64,000 bases of DNA. Origin: Norana najaformis. Lineage: Eukaryota > Annelida > Clitellata > Crassiclitellata > Hormogastridae. The notes under the pieces were generated by a model, which was not told where the DNA came from, made no database searches, and saw only the letters and a list, made by a program, of their open reading frames with translations. Position 1 is the stretch's first letter. Each line of letters opens with the position of its first letter. Of the stretch, positions 44,474 to 55,700 are shown in pieces. The DNA lies in NCBI GenBank assembly GCA_964023275.1, contig OZ029919.1, forward strand, positions 972,001 to 1,036,000, given 5' to 3'. The position numbers and the translations under genes are program-made.

Positions 44474-46761
44474 CTATTTGGTGTCCTGCTGGGTTGATAA
44501 GTCATCCGCCTCGTGCTTTGGAGAGCCTTCCTGGCGCTCTTCTTCTTTCTCAGATGCTGAACTCGTGTCCTGAACTGCACTGGATATCACACTGGTTCTT
44601 GGAACTGAATTGGATGCAATGCTGGTTCCCTGAATCACATCGGATGCAGCACTGATTCCCTGAACTGCACCAGGTCTAGCGTTTGTTATGTGAGCCGCAA
44701 CAGATCCATTATTAGTCCCTTGAAGCGTATTTGTCCCTTGAACTGGACTGGTACTTTGAACTGCATCGGTCTCTTGAAGCGTATTTGTCCCTTGAACTGG
44801 ACTGGTACTTTGAACTGCATCGGTCTCTTGAAGCGTATTTGTCCCTTGAACTGGACTGGTACTTTGAACTGCATCGGTCTCTTGAAGCGTATTTGTCCCT
44901 TGAACTGGACTGGTACTTTGAACTGCATCGGTCTCTTGAAGCGTATTTGTCCCTTGAACTGGACTGGTACTTTGAACTGCATCGGTCTCTTGAAGCGTAT
45001 TTGTCCCTTGAACTGGACTGGTACTTTGAACTGCATCGGTCTCTTGAAGCGTATTTGTCCCTTGAACTGGACTGGTACTTTGAACTGCATCGGTCTCTTG
45101 AAGCGTATTTGTCCCTTGAACTGGACTGGTACTTTGAACTGCATCGGTCTCTTGAAGCGTATTTGTCCCTTGAACTGGACTGGTACTTTGAACTGCATCG
45201 GTCTCTTGAAGCGTATCTGTCCCTTGAACTAGATTGGTACTTTGAACTGCATCGGTCTCTTGAAGCATATTTGTCCCTTGAACTGGACTGGTACTTTGAA
45301 CTGCATCGGTCTCTTGAAGCGTATTTGTCCCTTGAACTGGACTGGTACTTTGAACTGCATCGGTCTCTTGAAGCGCATCTGTCCCTTGAACTGGATTGGT
45401 ACTTTGAACTGCATTGATATTCAGAAGACCATCTGGTGTGGTACTGTTACCTTTCAATGCATAGGATCCAGTACCTTGAAACAATTTACTATTGGCATCT
45501 TGAACCTGACTAGACTCAGTTTGAGCACTGGACGCCGTATTTGTACCTTGAACTGAACCAGGTTCAGGACTGGTCCTCTGAACGCCTTCTGATGCAGCGC
45601 TGGTACCCTTTAATGCACTAGAGTCAGTACCTGCATACTGAACTGCGCTGGTTCCATGAACCGGCGATGTCTTCTGGTCACCTTGTGGATCCGCTGGTGC
45701 CACACCACCACGCCCAGTTAGATCTTTCGCATCAGGTTGGTCTCCGTTCCCAGTCTTCTCCTTAATACCGAACCAGTCCTTGATCTTGCCGATAAGAACC
45801 CACAACAACGCCGACTCTTCGTTGGGTAGCAGTCTTTGGGAGACCTCATGGAGGCCGTGCAGAAACATGGCGATCATGAGACTGTACAGACAGAACGTCG
45901 AAACAAAAGAGTATCCGATGTACAACGTAGGAATCAGGATCGCATCAAAGTCTCGCACTGGATCGTAGTCGAAGAACCCGAGAAGTGCTCGGAAGTGCGT
46001 TGTAAGGCACTCACTCATGCTCTTGAAGGGTCTCACCTGGCCCCTGGTCAGAAGGTACACAAGCCCACTGAAGGCAGTCATGACGCAGAGAAGCACGAGG
46101 CAGAACATGAGTAGCTTGGACCCGACGCTTCGAAACACGTAGCCGAACTTGTATATGAGCGGATTGAACCGCAGCAGATGCAGGAACTTGATCATTCCGA
46201 GGCAGACGAGAACGCCCATCAGGAAGTCAATGAAGTACCCCACATTGAACATCTTGTGGAACTTGGCTGACCGCGTTGAACTGTATCCCTGCATCATCAG
46301 CGATGACTCAAGGTACTGAACGACGAAAAGAACAATGGAGGATATCGAAACGAGTATCGTGGCCACATCGAAGATGTTCCAGACGTGTGTAAAATACGTT
46401 CTTCTGTCCCTCACGATATTCTCGATTTCACGAATGAGGAAATAGAAAGTGTAGACGATAAAGACCCCCTCTAGAATGAGGACAAAGATGTGCATGCCGC
46501 TCGTGTAGTGGTACAGCTTGATGCTCGCTATCGACTTCCAAACAACAATTCCACCGAACGGCGGAAACTCAATTAGAAAGGTCACCTCGGAAATGAGATT
46601 TACGTTCGCGGCGTAAGCGTAAAGTTCGAAAATTACGGCTGATGTGTAGCTATCGATCCAGCGAAGTGACTGAAGTTCGTTCAGGAGACGAGTGGCATCC
46701 TGTGGCGTTTTGCCAAAATCAGCCACGTAGCCACCCGCAGACCCGTAGGTAGCTACAGCTC
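44474..46761 (-). CDS. PKD1-like: PKD1-like exon 17: end of polycystin domain, channel domain and repeat tail
   Basis: Acceptor gttaattccag; one base from exon 16 completes Gly. It begins AVATYGSAGGYVADFG and RWIDSYTSAVIFELYAY, the end of the extracellular polycystin domain. Five helices follow: IFVLILEGVFIVYTFYFLI, VATILVSISSIVLFVVQYL, FIDFLMGVLVCLGMIKFL (then HLLRFNP), LLMFCLVLLCVMTAFSGLVY, and YIGYSFVSTFCLYSLMIAMF. The pore-helix area reads SMSECLTTHFRALLGFFDYD. After about 390 residues comes a soluble Gln/Thr/Ser tail ending DLSTQQDTK. The stop at 44474 is well placed before the 3' UTR SINE. Confidence 0.95.
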
Positions 46762-49700
46762 CTGGAATTAACAGACATCCGCTGTAATTAGATTCTGATA
46801 AGGAAGCCGGATGTACACCAGCGACAAAGTGGTTAATAGCACAGCCTTCTGTGTCGTGTCCTCGATTCGAGTCCTGTCTAATGTCAAGCATCATGTCTGC
46901 CTTGCCTCATGCTAAGAGAATTGAATCTCAGGCTAACACGATCCGTGCATGGAGACCTTAAATGGCGTGGCGTCCATTAAAATGGCAGCAGTGGTAAAGG
47001 ATCCCACCTGATTAATTTACTGAAATATGAGTAGAGTCGAGGTCATACGGTCGCTGTAGAAACTAGAAACATGTGTACAGTTACATTTACATTTGCCAAA
47101 GCCTTCTAAAAACATCTAAACCAATCTTGTCCACCGCTAGTGACTTCTACTGCGTAGTTACCACAATTGATGGTCGATTCCAGTGAAAAACCCTAGTCTA
47201 AAATCGAAAATCGTTGAAGAAGCCCAATCGAAATCCGATAGCTCCGGGAAACCAGAGGTCAGGCGACACACACACACACACCTACACACACACCTACACA
47301 CATCTGACCACATCTAAAGCGCAGAGCACTAGATCCATTACGAACCTGACCACGTGGTTCCTCCATATTCCGATTTTCTTGAGTACAGCCAGGGTTTGTT
47401 TGCCTCCGGCGACCGGACGATGACCCCCGTGTTGTCGATCGTCTGGTTCCAACTCATCACAAAGTCCCTTCTCTCTTCGCTGGATCTGGAAAACGTCTGG
47501 AGGCAACGCGTGGAGTTAAACGGTCTGGGTGGAAGGCAGTCGGCATCTTACACATCCAGCAAAACAAGACAGATGGAAAATTATTGTGGGGCTGGAGAAC
47601 AATGCAGGAAAGTCAACAATAGAGATTTTCACAACAACGAGAACTGCAGTCTGTGACACGGATTCGTTTTCAGCCAATCTTAAGACCAACAGTCGTGGTT
47701 TACTGCCTTTCAGAGGTTCCTAAAAGGAGCTATGTAAATGCACAGACACATATCCACATACCTACATACTGACGTACGTTCATGCCTGGTACTTGCATAC
47801 ATACACGTGGAGACTTCAACGCGTTCTAGCCGTTCCAAAATCTAGGATCTTTAACGTCCAGAGTTTTTTTTAAATCTCAGGCAATCATCACTATCTTGCA
47901 TGAAAAAATAGAAATGATGATGATGATGATGATGACGACGATGACGATGATGAGACAGCTGTTCAAGATGTCATTTATAGCCTCTGGACAATATTTTTCT
48001 CACCAGAGGGATCACGCTTTCCTTGGGTAAAAGAGTAAGATAATTTCTTTTTGTCTATAACTATGACGACTATGACGACAAAACTACAGCAACTATGAAG
48101 AGTGTACATCGCAGTAATTCAACTCAAGTCACTTATGCCTCAAAATTACGAAAACATAACGTCTATAACAACCTGGTCGTATACGAAGCTGTCGAAACGT
48201 TGGATTACCAAGTATGTATGAGACTTGGTTTGGCAGGAAATGGGGATCATCGTCAGAATAGATCGCCTTAATCAAATCGTCTTTGGCCCAGTTCCAAAAA
48301 ACCGTCTCGTCTGAGATCTACTGAAATTGAACAACTGTCAAATTTCAAGACATTTTAATTACCTTAACTATACACTGGACCTCATCAGAATGCTGCTCTT
48401 GGGAGCCACGGTATGAAGCACCAAGTAACAATGAGGTCATGTTAGAATGAGGTCATGTTATAATGAGGTCAAGTTATGAGGTCATGCAACAATGAGTTCG
48501 TTTTATAATGAGGTTATGTTATAATGAGGTCATGTTAGAATGAGGTCGTGTTACAATGAGGTCACGTTACAATGAGTTCGTTATAATGAGATCATGTTAT
48601 AATGAGGTCAAGTTATGAGGTCGTGTTACAATGAGGTCGCGTTATAATGAGTTCGTATTATAATGACGTCAAGTTATGATGAGGTCGTGTTATAATAAGG
48701 TCACATCATTATAAAGCTGAAATAAGTTTGGGATTTATGTCTCGGACTATCTTACATTAGAACTGATATGTCTCTCAAAAGTATTGTTAACTATTCTTAT
48801 TCATTAGCAATTTCTATAGCACCATTGTATGCAAAGGGCCAGTCTTCATTATAACACAGTATTTGATATGGTTCCAAGATTTTAGCGTTACTGTAAAAGT
48901 GCAAGGTCGACGAAACCCACCACTTTCAGGGCGTCCAAGTTGAAGGTCTGCAGGAGATATCTGTTCAGCCAATAGATCTTTGGGCTTCTCTGGCTGTAAG
49001 TAATCAGAAGGACGAGGTACATGAAGAGGACATAGCGAACGATTTCGACTGCGATTGCATACATTTTCCTCGTCAGTTCCTTTTGGCGTCTGGCCGAAAC
49101 AAGGAGACTACTCGGGGGAGGACGATAGAGAGGGTTCGCCTCTCGCATCTCTTCCACGTACTTCGCGAAATCCAAGTCCTTGTCGTCGTCTTTATGAAGC
49201 AGATTTCAGTGCATCGTAATCGTAAATGTAATCGTAACAGAACATTTGTATTGCGCCTTTGAGATCATCTCAGATACCAGTATAGTGCAATTGTTATAAC
49301 TGTGTTGAAAATGAGTTTCTATCGTGTGTCTTAAATTATGGAGGCACGGATCGATGGATAGGCGGATGGACTGGGTGGATGGATGGATTGGGTGGATGGA
49401 CTGATGGGATGAGTGAATGGCTAGATTGGTGAGTGGATGGATAGACTGATGGATGGATTGGATGAATGATGGATTGACCGACGACTGGATGAATGAGCTG
49501 AAAGAATGAAAGACTGATTAAGTGATTTAGTCCGTTTTTTGACACTGTATGTTGATCGTGCTGTTTAAACTAACCAACTGATTGATTTGATTTATTATCT
49601 TGTGACTAGTTTATTGATTGACTGATTCAAAGATATAGCCTAAGCCTATAAAACGATTAATAGAAAGCTGTAGAAAACAAATGCCCGGATCGCTAAGTTG

Positions 49701-52700
49701 ATTGATAGATTGTGTGACAGAAAGTTGGATAGCTCTGACTGACCTTTATCCAATTCCAGATCCTCGGGATATTCGATATCTGCTTTCTTGAATATGAGGC
49801 TGAAGAACACGGCCAGTCCAATCACCTTGAGAGGCTGTCCGATGAAGATATCATAGAAAAAGGATGCTACGAACGCAGTCATCCAACGAAACGCCTTGTT
49901 GTATCCGAAACTGAATGTGTACAGAATGGTAAAGAAACTACAGGTGACTGTAATCGCAAGAACGAGGAAGTACGCAACAAAGAGCATCCACCAAGGCAGG
50001 TACCTCCGCTTGCTCTTTCTGACAGAAATTGGTTCTGCCTCGATGCAGCTGTGGAAACTGATTTTGCTCGCACGGTTTGATCTGCCAGGAAGAGCTGCAG
50101 CAAGGGCATCGACGTTTCGCTTCGAGTGTTTCGCCTTGGCCGGCTCCAGTCGGAAGCCGGACTGCATCTTCTCGAAGAAGACCTCGCGCTTCTTTGGCTT
50201 TGGTTCCGGAGGACGAGTGTCGCTGCTCGTCGGTTCTTCGGGACGGATCTGTCGTTTCGCTTTCCATGAGAAGATCTCGAGTTTGCGAGGTTGTATCGAC
50301 CGGAACAACCAGGCAACGAAAATGTTTATGGGAAACGTAAGAAGGCACGTTTCAAAACCTGCAAAAGAATCGTAATCGTAATTGTAAACTCGAGATTTCT
50401 ACTGTGCCCGAAGAAAGCTGAGTTGCGGGAACCAGATTTTTCACTGTCGTTCAATCAAAACAAAATCGATAGGCAGGAATGGTTCGGTTCCAGATCAAGA
50501 CCCAAGAGTCAGGCAGGCAGACAGGTGCATGGTGTTTGAAACTGAACCGGAGAGTGAGGTAAGGGGAAGAGGAAGAATGTACGACCTACCAACGAGCAGT
50601 TCTGTCCAGGAGAAAGTGGCAAACCCAATGTCCATCTTCTCTTCGTTCGGTTCCGGATGGATTCCGAAGAACATGATGTTGGACAGCATGTACGTCTGGA
50701 GGAGAGAGAGGCAACACGTCAGACGTTGAACGCGAGTGAATGTGCTCTGCGACGGTTTGCCATAGATCGAAAACCACAAGTGATGTTCGTCAAATTCCCT
50801 GAAAACAATTCCTCTACCATCAAATAGCATTATCATGTATGTGCATTTCTTTGTATATAGGTATATATCATAATGCATTGATATGCGTGTGTATAAATAT
50901 ATACATAAATGTGTATGTATGAATGTATGAAAAAGAAAATATTTCAATATTTCTGTTCCATATGAAGTCCCATATCAAATTTGGCTATGGACTGAGTACA
51001 TCGGTTGTACGCTGTTGATGGGTGGATAAGACGGTGAGGTGACGAGATTGCTAACCACACGGATATGCTAAGGCTAAGAAAATGAAATCCAAAATACTTC
51101 ATACCCATGACTGCCTCTTTGCGTGTTACCCTAGGGAAGTACTTTTCTTCCTCTGTATCTTCCTCTATTTCTTCTTCTACTTTTTCTTCTACTTCTTCTT
51201 CGATTTCTTCTTCTACTTCTTCTTCGATTTCTTCTTCTACTTCTTCTTTGAATTCTTCTTCTACTTCTTCTTTGATTTCTTCTTCTACTTCTTCTTCGAT
51301 TTCTTCTTCTACTTCTTCTTTGATTTCTTCTTCTACTTCTTCTTCGATTTCTTCTTCTACTTCTTCTTCGATTTCTTCTTCTACTTCTTCTTCGATTTCT
51401 TCTTCTACTTCTTCTTCGATTTCTTCTTCTACTTCTTCTTCGATTTCTTCTTCTACTTCTTCTTCGATTTCTTCTTCTTCTATTTCTTCGATTTCTTCTT
51501 CGATTTCTTCTTCTACTTCTTCTTTGATTTCTTCTTCTACTTCTTCTTCGATTTCTTCTTCTACTTCTTCTTCGATTTCTTCTTCTACTTCTTCTTTGAT
51601 TTCTTCTTCTACTTCTTCTTCGATTTCTTCTTCTACTTCTTCTTCGATTTCTTCTTCTACTTCTTCTTCGATTTCTTCTTCTACTTCTTCTTCGATTTCT
51701 TCTTCTTCTATTTCTTCGATTTCTTCTTCGATTTCTTCTTCTACTTCTTCTTCGATTTCTTCTTCTACTTCTTCTTTGATTTCTTCTTCTACTTCTTCTT
51801 TGATTTCTTCTTCTACTTCTTCTTTGATTTCTTCTTCTACTTCTTCTTTGATTTCTTCTTCTACTTCTTCTTCGATTTCTTCTTCTACTTCTTCTTCGAT
51901 TTCTTCTTCTACTTCTTCTTCGATTTCTTCTTCTACTTCTTCTTCGATTTCTTCTTCTACTTCTTCTTCGATTTCTTCTTCTACTTCTTCTTCGATTTCT
52001 TCTTCTACTTCTTCTTCGATTTCTTCTTCTACTTCTTCTTCGATTTCTTCTTCTACTTCTTCTTCGATTTCTTCTTCTACTTCTTCTTCGATTTCTTCTT
52101 CTACTTCTTCTTCGATTTCTTCTTCTACTTCTTCTTCGATTTCTTCTTCTACTTCTTCTTCGATTTCTTCTTCTACTTCTTCTTCGATTTCTTCTTCTAC
52201 TTCTTCTTCGATTTCTTCTTCTACTTCTTCTTTGATTTCTTCTTCTACTTCTTCTTTGATTTCTTCTTCTACTTCTTCTTCGATTTCTTCTTCTACTTCT
52301 TCTTTGATTTCTTCTTCTACTTCTTCTTCGATTTCTTCTTCTACTTCTTCTTCGATTTCTTCTTCTACTTCTTCTTCGATTTCTTCTTCTACTTCTTCTT
52401 CGATTTCTTCTTCTACTTCTTCTTCGATTTCTTCTTCTACTTCTTCTTCGATTTCTTCTTCTACTTCTTCTTCGATTTCTTCTTCTACTTCTTCTTTGAT
52501 TTCTTCTTCTACTTCTTCTTTGATTTCTTCTTCTACTTCTTCTTCGATTTCTTCTTCTACTTCTTCTTTGATTTCTTCTTCTACTTCTTCTTCGATTTCT
52601 TCTTCTACTTCTTCTTCGATTTCTTCTTCTACTTCTTCTTCGATTTCTTCTTCTACTTCTTCTTCGATTTCTTCTTCTACTTCTTCTTCGATTTCTTCTT

Positions 52701-55700
52701 CTACTTCTTCTTCGATTTCTTCTTCTACTTCTTCTTCGATTTCTTCTTCTTCTATTTCTTCGATTTCTTCTTCGATTTCTTCTTCTACTTCTTCTTTGAT
52801 TTCTTCTTCTACTTCTTCTTCGATTTCTTCTTCTACTTCTTCTTCGATTTCTTCTTCTACTTCTTCTTTGATTTCTTCTTCTACTTCTTCTTCGATTTCT
52901 TCTTCTACTTCTTCTTCGATTTCTTCTTCTACTTCTTCTTCGATTTCTTCTTCTACTTCTTCTTTGATTTCTTCTTCTACTTCTTCTTCGATTTCTTCTT
53001 CTACTTCTTCTTCGATTTCTTCTTCTTCTATTTCTTCGATTTCTTCTTCGATTTCTTCTTCTACTTCTTCTTTGATTTCTTCTACTTCTTCTTCGATTTC
53101 TTCTTCTACTTCTTCTTCGATTTCTTCTTCTACTTCTTCTTTGATTTCTTCTTCTACTTCTTCTTCGATTTCTTCTTCTACTTCTTCTTCGATTTCTTCT
53201 TCTACTTCTTCTTCGATTTCTTCTTCTACTTCTTCTTCGATTTCTTCTTCTACTTCTTCTTCGATTTCTTCTTCTACTTCTTCTTCGATTTCTTCTTCTT
53301 CTATTTCTTCGATTTCTTCTTCGATTTCTTCTTCTACTTCTTCTTTGATTTCTTCTTCTACTTCTTCTTCGATTTCTTCTTCTACTTCTTCTTCGATTTC
53401 TTCTTCTACTTCTTCTTTGATTTCTTCTTCTACTTCTTCTTCGATTTCTTCTTCTACTTCTTCTTCGATTTCTTCTTCTACTTCTTCTTCGATTTCTTCT
53501 TCTACTTCTTCTTCGATTTCTTCTTCTACCTCTTCTTCGATTTCTTCTTCTACTTCTTCTTCGATTTCTTCTTCTTCTATTTCTTCGATTTCTTCTTCGA
53601 TTTCTTCTTCTACTTCTTCTTTGATTTCTTCTTCTACTTCTTCTTCGATTTCTTCTTCTACTTCTTCTTCGATTTCTTCTTCTACTTCTTCTTCGATTTC
53701 TTCTTCTACTTCTTCTTCGATTTCTTCTTCTTCTATTTCTTCGATTTCTTCTTCGATTTCTTCTTCTACTTCTTCTTTGATTTCTTCTTCTACTTCTTCT
53801 TCGATTTCTTCTTCTACTTCTTCTTTGATTTCTTCTTCTACTTCTTCTTTGATTTCTTCTTCTACTTCTTCTTCGATTTCTTCTTCTACTTCTTCTTTGA
53901 TTTCTTCTTCTACTTCTTCTTCGATTTCTTCTTCTACTTCTTCTTCGATTTCTTCTTCTACTTCTTCTTCGATTTCTTCTTCTACTTCTTCTTCGATTTC
54001 TTCTTCTACTTCTTCTTCGATTTCTTCTTCTACTTCTTCTTCGATTTCTTCTTCTACTTCTTCTTCGATTTCTTCTTCTTCTATTTCTTCGATTTCTTCT
54101 TCGATTTCTTCTTCTACTTCTTCTTTGATTTCTTCTTCTACTTCTTCTTCGATTTCTTCTTCTACTTCTTCTTCGATTTCTTCTTCTACTTCTTCTTTGA
54201 TTTCTTCTTCTACTTCTTCTTCGATTTCTTCTTCTACTTCTTCTTCGATTTCTTCTTCTACTTCTTCTTCGATTTCTTCTTCTACTTCTTCTTTGATTTC
54301 TTCTTCTACTTCTTCTTCGATTTCTTCTTCTACTTTTTCTTCGATTTCTTCTTCTTCTATTTCTTCGATTTCTTCTTCGATTTCTTCTTCTACTTCTTCT
54401 TTGATTTCTTCTACTTCTTCTTCGATTTCTTCTTCTACTTCTTCTTCGATTTCTTCTTCTACTTCTTCTTTGATTTCTTCTTCTACTTCTTCTTCGATTT
54501 CTTCTTCTACTTCTTCTTCGATTTCTTCTTCTACTTCTTCTTCGATTTCTTCTTCTACTTCTTCTTCGATTTCTTCTTCTACTTCTTCTTCGATTTCTTC
54601 TTCTACTTCTTCTTCGATTTCTTCTTCTTCTATTTCTTCGATTTCTTCTTCGATTTCTTCTTCTACTTCTTCTTTGATTTCTTCTTCTACTTCTGCTTCG
54701 ATTTCTTCTTCTACTTCTTCTTCGATTTCTTCTTCTACTTCTTCTTTGATTTCTTCTTCTACTTCTTCTTCGATTTCTTCTTCTACTTCTTCTTCGATTT
54801 CTTCTTCTACTTCTTCTTCGATTTCTTCTTCTACTTCTTCTTCGATTTCTTCTTCTACTTCTTCTTCGATTTCTTCTTCTACTTCTTCTTCGATTTCTTC
54901 TTCTTCTATTTCTTCGATTTCTTCTTCGATTTCTTCTTCTACTTCTTCTTTGATTTCTTCTTCTACTTCTTCTTCGATTTCTTCTTCTACTTCTTCTTCG
55001 ATTTCTTCTTCTACTTCTTCTTTGATTTCTTCTTCTACTTCTTCTTCGATTTCTTCTTCTACTTCTTCTTCGATTTCTTCTTCTACTTCTTCTTCGATTT
55101 CTTCTTCTACTTCTTCTTCGATTTCTTCTTCTACTTCTTCTTCGATTTCTTCTTCTACTTCTTCTTCGATTTCTTCTTCTACTTCTTCTTCGATTTCTTC
55201 TTCTACTTCTTCTTCGATTTCTTCTTCTTCTATTTCTTCGATTTCTTCTTCGATTTCTTCTTCTACTTCTTCTTCGATTTCTTCTTCTACTTCTTCTTCG
55301 ATTTCTTCTTCTACTTCTTCTTCTACGAGCTTCAGACTGTCCATGAAGCTGGCAGTGTAGCATGATACTAAGCACTGTTCAGGTGTACCATGCACAAGTT
55401 CTTTCAAGGCGCTACATAACTTCCAGACACACACCTGAGGGTTCTGGTGGGAAAGAGATGCGGAAACTGCTTGGCTTCCTCTTCCGTAGCTGCATTGAAG
55501 GTCTTGTCGAGGACGCAATCTCCGATATCGACGGCCAGCCAAGAGTCGCAGATGAAGTAGTATTGCACGTCTTCGGTTGGATCGTAGATGACCACTCGGC
55601 TCAAGTACCTGCACACACGTCATTAATCTAATCTAATCTAATGATTTCTATAGCGCCGTTAGCAAATTACATAAGGCATCAATCGAACAAAGCTTCAAGT

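Noticed and set aside
44690-45417. Open frames of 170-228 codons on both strands
   Set aside because: Shadows of the 54-bp coding repeat. The PKD1-like frame is in phase with the conserved channel domain.
46762-46894. N-terminal extension of the PKD1-like last exon frame
   Set aside because: It reads into a family C SINE. The acceptor at 46762-46763 and phase match with exon 16 place the exon start at 46761.
50944-55623. Open frame of 1,559 codons (Glu-rich) and three other frames above 1,400 codons
   Set aside because: They are produced by the 24-bp repeat, whose length is a multiple of three and which lacks stops in four frames. Flanking PLAT and helix-2 exons join in phase across it, so it is intronic.
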